Positions 27,089 through 37,162 of a DNA stretch of 64,000 nt are shown piece after piece. A program made the translations under genes and the position numbers. Every line of letters begins with the position of its first letter. Position 1 is the stretch's first letter. This DNA is from Tetragonia tetragonoides (taxonomy: Eukaryota; Streptophyta; Magnoliopsida; Caryophyllales; Aizoaceae), in contig CM076146.1 in assembly GCA_038025085.1 (NCBI GenBank), positions 18,512,001-18,576,000 of the forward strand, written 5' to 3'. The notes under the pieces are model-generated. The model was not told the origin of the DNA, did no database searches, and was given only the letters and a program-made list of their open reading frames with translations.

Positions 27089-28854
27089 ATGGAATCTACC
27101 CGGATCTCGAGGGATCGCAACATTCTGATGAGAACGGGAGCCAAACCTTTGGAAATCCCGAAGTCCCTGTAACTCGGGGGGAACTACAACAGATCATGAG
27201 GGAATTACAAAATACGATGAAGGAAACTCTTGAGTGTCTGGCGAAAGAGTTGAGGCCTCTTAAAAATCGGGAAAAGGGGGAAACTTCGAGGGGAGGGAGC
27301 AGAGTTCCATCAGAGGCCAGGCATCCTCCCCCTCGTCCGCGACCCGAACCATCTCCGTCTCTAACAACTAGGTCTATGAGGGACAGCTGGTCCACTCGTA
27401 GCACTGGCGGATCCAAAGAGCGTAAAACATCTCGAGGGAAACCCTTGAATCGCCCGACTAACTCGGACGACTTCAGGAAATTCCTCGAGAAAAAGAGAGC
27501 AGAGGAAGAGCTCAGCAAGTACGGAACCGACCTTAGGGGTATTATACTCAAAAGGGAAGAAGCCCGGCGAGCAGAAGAACAACAGCTCCAAGAGCTATAC
27601 CAACTCTATGAAAAAGAGAAACAGAAAGGGTCCAGTCGGACTCAGGAAGACCTTCGCAATATCATTGAATACCGAGAGGCTGAACGCCAAATCAAAGAGC
27701 AGAAATTGAAAGAGTTGAATCAAAAATATGAGAATGAATGAAAACGGGATCAGGAACTCCTCACGGGGTTCAGTCCACCTCAAATTAACACAATCTTGCA
27801 ACCGTCGATACTCCAAATCCCGAACCCCACCACCATGGGGAACGTTGGGGTATCTAATACCTTAGCAAACTTGGGGAGTGAAACACCAGCTGTAGGATTA
27901 ACTCTGTTCAGCGACGAGATCATGGCGGCTCCAATGCCATCCAAATTAAAACCAATGGCGGACAAGTATGAGGTCCCCCGGAACCCAGAAGATCACATCA
28001 TGGCTTAAAGAGCGACCATGATGAACCAAACTCTAAGTGATGCGGCGCTGTGCAAAAATTTTCCAATGACTCTGAAGGGGCTTGCCATCCGATGGTATGC
28101 CTCACTTTCCCCTAAGAGTATCTACTCTTGGGCTCAGATGGAGAAAAGCTTCAACAATCACTTCGCGGCACACATCCAGCAGAGAAAGACCACGAAACAC
28201 CTCTACAAACTAAAACAGGACAAGAAAGAGGGCTTGAAAGATTATCTTGCTCGATTCCATGCAGAAACCCTCGAAACTGATGACCTAGACGAAAGGCTCG
28301 CCACCGCGGCGTTTGTGTCTGGGTTAACCGAGGGGTCGCACTTCATCTTCCAGATAAACTTGAAGCGAGAGGGAAAAGGATTCTTAACCCTGCCAGAGGT
28401 TAGACGATTCACCGTGGCATATGCCAACTCACAAGAATAGTCGGGACGATATACTCCGGGCAATGGGAAGACAGACCCAAAGCCCGAGGCTAAGTCGAGT
28501 AAAAATACTAAAAGCGACAAAGGCAAGCAACCAGCAGAAGCACTTGCTGTGTCCAGGGGGCCTCCTAAAAGAAGTGACTGGTGGAAGACTGACCCTTCAG
28601 ATGATCAATGGTCGTTCAGTGTTGACCAACAAACCATCTTCAACAAGATGGATCGAAAACTGCTCGACATCCCGCCTCCCATTGTTAGGGATCTCTCTGA
28701 GAGAAACCCAAAGCTTCGATGCGCATACCATGATAATGTGGGGCATACGACCCAAGACTGTCAGAGGCTGGTAAAAAACCTTGAGAAACTAGCTGAGGAA
28801 GGAAAGTTGAAGCAGTTCCTCAAAAAGAAAATGTCTACAAAAAACCCAAGGTGA
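27089..28854 (+). pseudogene. gag: Tat element gag (broken)
   Basis: ATG at 27089 gives MESTRISRDRN. A shift near 27118 joins the main frame, read from VPVTRGELQQIMRELQN. The N-terminal half is charged and coiled-coil-like (EEQQLQELYQLYEKEKQK). The gag core follows: MNQTLSDAALCKNFPMTLKG, IRWYASLSPKSIYSWAQMEK, KEGLKDYLARFHAETLE and LATAAFVSGLTEGSHF. A His/Cys knuckle (CAYHDNVGHTTQDC: C-X2-H-X4-H-X4-C) and LVKNLEKLAEEGKLKQFL complete the Tat-type C-terminus. Stops lie at 27739, 28006 and 28438 in the same frame. Before this decay it was one frame of about 580 codons. Confidence 0.85.
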
Positions 28855-28988
28855 CGACGGTTGTGGAAGACGAAGAGTCGGAATAGGATGATATGACCAA
28901 CGTCGTTAAAATGATCTATGGTGGACTATGTGGAGGAGGGTCGACCAAAAAGCAATGACAGGATCATTATCGTAGTGCTGAACAAATA

Positions 28989-31900
28989 ATGGCTGTGGGG
29001 GTTCCCCCCATAGGCAAGATCCCGCCTGTAACCTTCGACGAGCGTGATGCCCAAGCATTGCATCATTCACATGACGATCCACTGGTCATAACTCTCAAGA
29101 TCGCAGGCTTACTCACAGAGCGAGTCCTCATTGATACAGGAAGTTCGGCCGACATCATCACCTATAAGTGCCTCCGACGATTGGGGTGCAGTGAAGACAA
29201 GATTACCCCCGTATCACTGCCCGTCTTTGGGTTTGGCGGGCACAAAGTCTACCCTATCGGCACCATCATTCTCTCGGTACGAATAGGAGAAAAAGGGGCT
29301 CATCGAAGGCAGATCATCGAATTCTTGGTGGTCGATACGAAATTGGCCTACAACGCCATCCTCGGTCGACCCACTCTAGCAGCCATCAACGCGGTGATTC
29401 ACATGTCCTGGTTAATTATGAAATTTGATCGGGGGAACGGCCTAATCGGGCTGGTGGTTAGCGACCAGAAGACCGCCCGAAAATCGTATGTCGATTGTCT
29501 GGATAGCAAGAAACTGGAAAACGAAGACGAAGACCTTCCCTTATTACCTACAAAGTCAATGGTGATAGCGCAGGACATAGGGATAGCACTGACTGTTGCC
29601 CCTACCGCTGCAGAGATCGCAGCAGCAAACAAGAAGAGTGTAAGGGAAGGCAAGAGGAAGATAGCTGGATGCATGCTCGTACAAATGTATCTTGCTGATC
29701 ATATCGATACCAGGTTTGAGCCTGAAAATCGACCCGAACCATCGGGGGAAACCTCGGAGGTCAGGCTGAATGAGTCACAGCCAGAAAAAATCACAATTAT
29801 CGGGGCAGACCTAGTCGACCCTCAGAGAAGAGACATAACAGAGCTACTCCAAGAGTATTCCGACATCTTTGCATTCTCCCCATCCGATAGGCCAGGCATA
29901 GATGGTGATCTAATCATCCATAGGCTAGGGGTACAGTCCAATTTTAAGCCGGTAAAGCAAAAGAAGAGGCAAATGGGTAGGGAGAGAAGTGAAGCTGCAA
30001 CAGCCAAAGTTCAAAAGCTGCTGAAGGCCGGATTTATCAGAGAATTCCTTTACCCGGAGTGGCTAGCCAATGTGGTGCTAGTCAAAAAACACAATGGGAC
30101 TTGGCGGATGTGCGTCGACTTTACAGATCTTAACAAGGCATGCCCGAAGGATGACTTCCCTCACCCTCGAATTGACGAGTTGATTGACTCCACGTCTGGG
30201 CATGAACTTCTCAGCTTTATGGACTCTTTTTCAGGATACCACCAGGTACGGCTAGCAGAGGAAGATCAAGAAAAGGCAGCTTTCATCACTGACGATGGAG
30301 TATTCTGTTACAATATGATGCCCTTCGGTTTGAAAAATGCGAGGGCAACATATCAACGCCTGGTAAAAATGGTTTTCTCTCCTCAGTTGGGGAGAAATGT
30401 CGAGGCTTATGTAGACGACATGGTCGTCAAAAGCAAGAAAAGCGACAGTCACTTTTCGGACTTAAAAGAAACATTCGACACCCTGCGTCGGCACAATATG
30501 AAGCTCAACCCCAAAAAATGTGTGTTCGGGGTCCCGGGGGGAAAATTGCTGGGCTTCATGATAAGCCAGCGAGGAATCGATGCCAATCCCGAGAAAATAC
30601 AGGCTGTAATAGACATGCATCCGCCCAAATGCCTAAAAGACGTGCAGCGGTTAACCGGCTGTGCCGCGGCTCTCAGTCGCTTCATCTCACGATTGGCGGA
30701 TCGATGTGCCTCATTCTTCAAGGCCATCAAAAACAGAGAAAAGTTCGAATGGTCGACGGAGGCCCAGGCCGACTTCGAGAAACTAAAAGCATATCGAGCT
30801 AGAGCACCACGGATGGTAAGCATATCTACTTTGCAGTCTCAGAACGGGCAGTTTCAACGGCCCTGGTATGTGAGCGAGATAAGACTCAGCACCCAGTCTA
30901 CTTTGTGAGCCACGTCCTTTTGGACGCGGAAACACGATATCCTGATATCGAAAAGTTTGCTTTGGCTCTGATCATAAGCGCACGACGGCTGCGACCTTAC
31001 TTCTGTTCCCATGAGATTACTGTAGTCACTGATCAACCCTTGAAGGCAGTTCTGCAGAGCCAAAAGCGAGCTGGAAGACTAAATCCATGGGACACCGAGC
31101 GGGGCGAGTTCTCCATAGGATATGAGCCTCGGAGAGCCATAAAAGGGCAAGCATTGGCCGACTTCACAGTCGAAATGGGATCTATCAACGAACAACCAGT
31201 GCTGTGGTCGATGAAGTGGGAACAGGCAGTCGATTGTTCATCCTGCCGTAACGGGAGCGGGGCAGGTCTGGTACTCAAAAACCCCGAAGGAGGTGTGTTC
31301 GAATACGCCATGCGATTCCAATTCACAGCATCTAACAACGAAGCAGAATATGAGGCCCTGCTAGCAGGACTACAAATGGCTCGAATGGTAGGAGCCCAGA
31401 ATGTGGCAGTAATCATGGATTCCCAGTTGGTAGTATCTCAGATCACAGGAGACTATGAGGCCAGGGAAGACTCCATGAAGGCGTACCTCCAAAAAGCGAA
31501 AGAAGAAATTTCAAAATTCGAAGAATTCTCCAACAAACATGTGTTGAGGTCAGACAACCAACAGACAGATGCCCTGGCCAAACTTGGATGGATCCCATAA
31601 TCGACTATCTCAAAGATGGGACTCTACCGAGGGATGAAAAGGAAAAGGCGAAAATAAAGAAGTGAGCAAAATGGTTTATCCTGGTTGATGGAGTATTGTA
31701 CAAGCAAGCTTTCAACCAACCATTACTCAGATGTGTCACTCCCTCAGAGGGAGCCGATATCTTGGATGATCTACACAGTGGAATGTGTGGGTCACACATT
31801 GCTGGAAGAGCCTTAACCAGAAAAGCTGTGAACTTGGTAACCCGATGCAAGAATTGCCAGATACACTCCACAGTACAACGACAACGCTATGAACTTATCC

Positions 31901-32765
31901 CCAATACTAGAGCCACTCCCCTTTCACCTTTGGGGAATGGACATATTCCAGAGGCACCAAGACAATTCAAGTTCTAAGTCGTAGCAATCGACTATTTTAC
32001 AAAGTGGATCGAGGCTAAGGCGTTACGGCGTATCGAGGAACAAGACACCAGGAAGTTCATCTGGGAGAATGTAATCACCCGCTTTGGAGTTCCCAAGGGG
32101 ATTATATTCGATAACAGTCACCAGTTTGATAATCCAGGATTGAAAACCTACTTGTCAGAGCTTGGCATAAAGGCCCGATTCACCGCTGTGGCCAGGCCAC
32201 AATTGAATGGTCAGGCTGAAGAAGCCAACAAAATCATCCTCAATGGTTTGAAAAGCAAGCTCGAGGCAGCCAAAGGACTCTGGGAGGAAAGGCTGTATGA
32301 AGTTCTTTGGTCGATCAGAACCACCACAAGAAATGCCACGGGGGAAACTCCTTTCAGATTGATTTATGGATCAGAAGCTGTCCTACCCATAGAGTTGGTT
32401 ACTCCATCTCCCCGAGTAATTTCATACGACCCTCAAGAAAACGACCGACAGTTGAGGTTCAACCTCGACCTACTGCCTGAAACGAGAGGAGACACCCTCC
32501 TACGAATGGAAATAGCCAAAAAGAAGCTGATACGACAATCCAATAATAGGGTGAAGGGGAAACATATGGCTGCAGGCGACTTGGTACTCCGCAAAACGGA
32601 GAGTACAGGAAAACAGTTTGAATAAGGAAACTGACTGCTAACTGGGAAGGGCCCTATAAAATCACGGGGGTCATTCAACCAGGCACATACCGGCTAGAAA
32701 ACATGAGTGGAATCCCACTACCTAGAGCGTGGAACCTCAACAACCTGAGGAAATTCCACATCTAA
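28989..32765 (+). pseudogene. pol: Tat element pol: protease, RT, RNase H, second (archaeal-type) RNase H, integrase (broken)
   Basis: The first frame is open from 28989 to 30908: protease LIDTGSSADII with YNAILGRPTL, then RT with MCVDFTDLNKACPKDDFP, FMDSFSGYHQV, MPFGLKNARATYQ and catalytic YVDDM at 30408-30422. A shift near 30810 leads to RNase H (RYPDIEKFALALIISARRL) and then a second RNase H of the type found in Tat elements (SNNEAEYEALLAGLQMA near 31333, VIMDSQLVVSQITGDYEA). Integrase follows with HSGMCGSHIAGRAL, CKNCQ, AIDYFTKW, IIFDNSHQFD and NGQAEEANK, ending at TAA 32763-32765. The integrase zinc motif lost residues between ALTRKAV and TRCKNC. Stops occur at 31598, near 31663, at 31975 and at 32623. 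Confidence 0.9.
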
Positions 32766-33669
32766 CAGAGGTTGGCTGATTTTTCCTAAAAATCGAGCGA
32801 AATGGGTTGGCGAATCCCAGCAAAAATCGACCCCAGGGTTCACAAATCCCCTTAAAAAATTGTCTATCTTTCTCATAGGTTCACAAATCCCTACAAAAAT
32901 TGTCTACTAAATCAAAGGGTTAGGCGATCCCTGCAAAAATCGACCTATGTAAGGGGTGAGGACCCCGACAATACCTCAATCAATGACAAACGGGTGGGAA
33001 TCCTACAACATCTTCTACCAACATCTCTTATCAACTACTTAATTGCTAAAAAATCAATTAACCCGCGAGCTTGATGGCATATGCATATGCGTTTCGACTC
33101 CATAACAAGCTCGCAGGATAATTGATTTAACAAAACTCGATGGTCAAACGCGTAACAAGGCGCAAAATATCTAATGTTTTGACAACCCTATTCTAAACTA
33201 TTACGCGCCTAACCACCGAACAATCGGGCTGAATAGGTCCAACGACCTAAAAATGCCTTACATTGGACTAAGATGATCCGAAGATCATGAAAGTCTCACA
33301 GGGTCCAAACGACCTAAATCTAATTTTGGGGCAAAAACAGGCCCACAAAGCCTAAAGCCTTTACATGAGCTTCACGTCTTATGCGCAAAATACTACTACT
33401 CGGGGACGTAGACTTGAGATCTTACGACCCTCCACAGCAGGCCAAACGCCTAAACAATCGGGCTAAATAGGTTCAAATAACCTAAATGCCTTACAGGGCT
33501 GAAACGCCTTACATACCAACAAGAAAAAGGATCGATTGGCCAAGCCAAGATCTTTGTAAAAACAAACGATTCTAGCAGATCAATACAGTCATAAGAGACA
33601 AAAGGAGCTTAGCAAAAGGTCGATATCATTCATTGAAACGATATTTACAAGCCTCATTGGGCCAAAAAG
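32766..33669 (+). other. Noncoding start of the long 3' zone of the Tat element
   Basis: No coding frame. Between 32800 and 32945 the phrase CAAAAATTGTCTA / CAAAAATCGACC preceded by CCC(TG) recurs several times (AATCCCAGCAAAAATCGACC, AATCCCTACAAAAATTGTC, GATCCCTGCAAAAATCGACC), a degenerate short repeat. From 33130 onward a repeated theme TCAAACGCG/CAAACGCCTAA/GGTCCAAACGACC appears. Function unknown. Confidence 0.5.
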
Positions 33670-34326
33670 TTACAGACCAAACAGACCCAAAAAAAAAAAA
33701 AAAAAAATCCTAGGGGAAAATCCTAGGGCAGACTGACCACCAGGGGCCTCAAGCTGTCGACCGCCCTCGGCAAGACGGTGACCGTACTCCTGGAAAAGAG
33801 AATGTCGACCACTGGCAGTAATAAGGGCAGTCTTGTGAAGGACTGCATCCTTCTCAATAGCCTCTACTCGAGCAATTTCACTAGCAATCTCCTTTTGGAT
33901 GGCCGTCACCCTCGACTCAGCCATCTTCAGCTCGATGGCCAAGCTCTTCAAGTTATGGTCGGCCACCGCCAGCTTCTCACAGGCCTTTGCAAAGCCAGAC
34001 CGATGATGCTTCCGGTCATACAGAGCTTTGGTTGCTTGAGCCTCAAGGGCCTGAGGGTCGACAGGAGCGTCAGCAGGCAGAGGGGGGAGATAGCCTTCCC
34101 TCCTCCTAGCAAATCTGAGAGCGTCCAGAGAAACGCAGTAATCTCACCCACATTGCTCCTCGTGGGAACGGGGGTCAAGGGTCCTATTGACCATTGTCGA
34201 CCCACTGGGCCCAGCGGCGGGCTCGACATTAGGGGTGACTGGGACCCCGCCCATCGTTATAGACAGACGAGGGATAGATCTACTCCCAAGATGGAGCTTA
34301 CGACTCTTGGAAGGCGGAGAAGACAT
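33670..34326 (-). pseudogene. Antisense unit D of the Tat element: disordered N-terminus plus coiled coil
   Basis: Read on the minus strand, ATG at 34326 gives MSSPPSKSRKLHLGSRS, a Ser/Pro/basic start. A stop falls near 34146. Another frame then carries LPPLPADAPVDPQALEAQAT and ALYDRKHHRSGFAKACEKLA. After a further shift the frame reads NLKSLAIELKMAESRVTAIQ and EIASEIARVEAIEKDAVLHK, a heptad-like coiled coil, ending before an A-rich tract at 33690-33707. It is preceded by a TATAAATA box and a CTCTCTAGA leader word. It shares this plan with units B and C, and the start and promoter layout with unit A. The product is unknown and the copy is broken. Confidence 0.5.
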
Positions 34327-34445
34327 GTCACGGCGACTACTAGGTTACCTGGAAGAGCTTATATGGAGCTCAAGAAATCTAGAGAGAGAAAGTGAAAACA
34401 AGAAATGACGATGAGAATGCCGAAATTTCCAAGCAACCCTGGGGG

Positions 34446-34453
34446 TATTTATA
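34446..34453 (-). promoter_or_regulatory. TATA box of antisense unit D
   Basis: TATAAATA on the minus strand in the context AAGTTATAAATACCCCC, about 120 bp before the unit D ATG. GC-richer DNA lies upstream. Confidence 0.55.
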
Positions 34454-35096
34454 ACTTTTCCAAGAGAAGATCAACCGTCATCTCCAACCGGCGTCTGGGA
34501 GAGAAAGAGCCTCAACTCAGAGAGGACACGTGTGGTATCCCGAAGGGTTGAATCTCCCAACCGTCACATCAACCTGAAATAATAATAACAAGGGAGAGTA
34601 ACCGGCGTTTTGAAAAACACCAGGCTATACAACTCCCAGAATAAAGTAAAAATCCGACCCTAACAGCTGCACCTCGAGTGTGGGGGCAGGGTATACTTAC
34701 CTCAGTACATTTTACACTCAAGGAATGACGAGTAAACGAGTATCAATGATCGAACGATGGAAAAAAGTCGGGCAAAATTTTGAAATTTGCAAACAGCGAC
34801 AGAATCGAAGCATTCAAACCAATAATCTTTAGATTGATTAAAGAAAAAGATTACACAAGATCGAAGGATGAAACTACATAGTTTGAGTTCATTTAAAAAG
34901 TTCCTAGTCGACATGCAAGCACGACAAAGCCAAAAAGTCTACCTACGAAAAAGATAAGACTCGACCCTCCGACCTAACTCTGGAAGAAAGAGGTCGCAGA
35001 AGAGATTGCCAAGTACAAGACAACCTCCTGACCTGCCCATGGAAGACAGAGGTTAGGAAGGAGACTGCCATGTACAAGACTTGCTCAATACAGAGC
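34454..35096. other. Spacer between antisense units C and D
   Basis: No supported gene. It would hold the promoter of unit D and the 3' end of unit C. A near-repeated phrase occurs at 34970-35100 (ACCTAACTCTGGAAGAAAGA with GAGATTGCCAAGTACAAGAC, then CATGGAAGACAGAGGT with GAGACTGCCATGTACAAGAC), an approximate two-copy repeat of about 65 bp. Confidence 0.5.
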
Positions 35097-35671
35097 CTAA
35101 AGGGATAGAGGGGGAGAAGCAGGTGGTTGACCCTCCAGCTGGTTCCTCAGAACCCTCACTTCATCGAGGAGCTCCTCCCTCCGCTCCCGAAGGCAGTTCA
35201 ACTCCTCGACCCCTCCGGTAATCCGAACCGCCAGCTCGGTCCTAGCGTCCAGGAGGGCATTGTCCCTCTGCTCCCAGCGGCGGATTTTAGCTTGGGTGGC
35301 CGCCTCCCTCTCACAAGCTCCACCGCTCTCCCGATAAAGCTCCTCAAGACGATTGGTCAACCGTTCGACAAAGGAACACGTCGAGCAGGCGGTTCAGGCC
35401 CCTTGGCAGCAGAAGGGGGAGCCAGAAGCTCAACGGCAGGAAGTGCTCGACCATCGGACCCTCGATGCTCCGCTCGAGATCTCCTAATAGCTTTGATCAT
35501 ATCCCGAGCCTCCGAGCCCAAGCTCGACCCAGGAGAGGATCGGGGAGTGGCTGGGGTGTAAGACTCCGAAGAAGTCAAGACAAGACTCTTCCCAGCACCC
35601 TCGACCTTCCTAGCCTGCCTACTAGATTCTCCACGATGAATGGTTGTAGCTTTCCTCTTGGAACTAGCCAT
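35097..35671 (-). pseudogene. Antisense unit C of the Tat element
   Basis: Minus-strand ATG at 35671 gives MASSKRKATTIHRGESSRQA, a basic Ser-rich start, then SSESYTPATPRSSPGSSLGS and a short helix EARDMIKAIRRSRAEH. A one-base shift near 35358 moves to the frame reading RLEELYRESGGACEREAATQ, IRRWEQRDNALLDARTEL and LNCLRERREELLDEVRVLRN, a strong predicted coiled coil, then a stop at 35097-35099. The whole would be about 190 residues. It has its own upstream TATAAATA box and a TCTCTCTAGAAATA leader. No known domain recognised. Confidence 0.55.
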
Positions 35672-35782
35672 CTTAGAAACAGAAAAAAGCTCGAGAAAGA
35701 TCACTGGAGTCTGGAAGAATATTTCTAGAGAGAGAAAGTAATGCGAGAAGAGTTGGATGAAATTGTGAAAAGTTCACTCAAG

Positions 35783-35790
35783 TATTTATA
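35783..35790 (-). promoter_or_regulatory. TATA box of antisense unit C
   Basis: TATAAATA on the minus strand in the context GCCTATAAATACTTGAG, about 112 bp before the unit C ATG at 35671. Confidence 0.6.
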
Positions 35791-36059
35791 GGCAAAAAAG
35801 CCAGGGGAGACAAAGCGATGCCTCTCTTCAGGAGACAAGGGGCACGGAGATACAGTGTGAACCCGATTCGCGCCCGGCCTGAAGAGAAAAGAAACGCTTC
35901 GGTTACCTCACCTTTCCCTCGAGTGGGAAAAGTAACTACACAAGCTAGATTCAAGAACATAAAGTCATTCATTCATTCAAAATATCGAGGGTACAGATTA
36001 TTACAGACAAGCTACATAACAGATCCAAAATAACTGCAGTAATGGAAGAGGACGAGGGC

Positions 36060-36836
36060 CTAGGGGTCTAGAGCTTCACGCTTGTGCTTGATTTCCTGCT
36101 CCAATGCTTGTTGTCTCTGAACTAGAGAACGATGGAGTTTCCTCCCCTCTTCAAGGGCTAGGGTTTTATCCTCGACTACCCGCTTCGCAGCACAAAGGTC
36201 TTTCATGAGTTGATCGACCCTCCAAGCTACCTGTGTTTGCTCCTCCAATATTGATCTCTAGTCTCTTCAGCACGTTGAATCTCTCGCTCCAAAGCTTGCC
36301 TACGGGCGGGTTTGCTGAGCCTGACGACCCTACTCACCCACTGTCTCATGCCGACTTTCGCCTCGGAGGGGGTCTGTACCTTCAGGATCCCTCACTCCAA
36401 GAGAAGGAATATCTGGACCAGGGTCGACTTTAGGAGGAACGGGGGGAGGAGAGTCAGGTCTACTTCCACCCTCACCAGGCAGCCTTACGGCCAGAGGCTC
36501 AATTTCGAGACATTCCAGGACCCCCTGGGATTGAAGTTGCTGAAACACCATCCAAATATGGGTACGGAGACGCTCGGAAAGAGAAGTATCCTCGAAAAGG
36601 CGAACAAAATCAGGAATCGTCAGCCTAGCTAAATTAGCCTCACTGAACTTATCAGGGACTTTCAAGGGCTCATCATGAGTCGACTTCAAAGCACCTTCCT
36701 CACACGCTTTGTTTGATCGATTATTCCTTACAAACCGCCTTCCCGACCGAAGGCGATACGCTCGGGATATCGACTCAGTATCCATGGAGGACTCATCACT
36801 AGAGCCTGAAGAAATGAAAATGGCTGAGGAAGACAT
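36060..36836 (-). pseudogene. Antisense unit B of the Tat element
   Basis: Minus-strand ATG at 36836 gives MSSSAIFISSGSSDESSMDT and AYRLRSGRRFVRNNRSN, then FSEANLARLTIPDFVRLFED and LRTHIWMVFQQLQSQGVLEC, a mixed helical stretch, and a Pro-rich linker ending at a stop at 36330. Other frames continue with RRQALEREIQRAEETRDQYW and, after a shift, VAWRVDQLMKDLCAAKRVVE and VQRQQALEQEIKHKREALDP, a coiled coil, stopping at 36060. So the same layout as units C and D: Ser-rich start, middle, Pro-rich linker, coiled-coil tail. Frameshifts suggest decay, though small introns near 36250-36330 cannot be excluded. Confidence 0.55.
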
Positions 36837-36880
36837 CTCTCTAGAAAGTTGGATGACGAAATCAATGAGCTAGACAAGCC

Positions 36881-36888
36881 TATTTATA
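36881..36888 (-). promoter_or_regulatory. TATA box of antisense unit B
   Basis: TATAAATA on the minus strand in the context TTCTTATAAATAGGCTTG, about 45 bp before the unit B ATG. This is the shortest TATA-to-ATG distance of the four units. Confidence 0.6.
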
Positions 36889-37162
36889 AGAAAAAAAGGA
36901 AAGGCACGAGCGGTTACCCGCGACAGCTGTCATACATGCAATGACCTCTCGGAAAAACAATAAGTGATCAATTATTGAAGTTGACGAAAGTATGAGCTAG
37001 AGACAAAATAGATTCGAGTTTACTGAGAATCGACGTCTCCATTAATCAACCCTCAAAAGTAGAGGGGGCGCAAACAATTTACAACAAGGGTGACCAACCA
37101 CCCTCAAAAGGAACAAGTACAAACCCCCCTAACTCGGGGGTGTAGGCCTCAGACGGCCCTGA

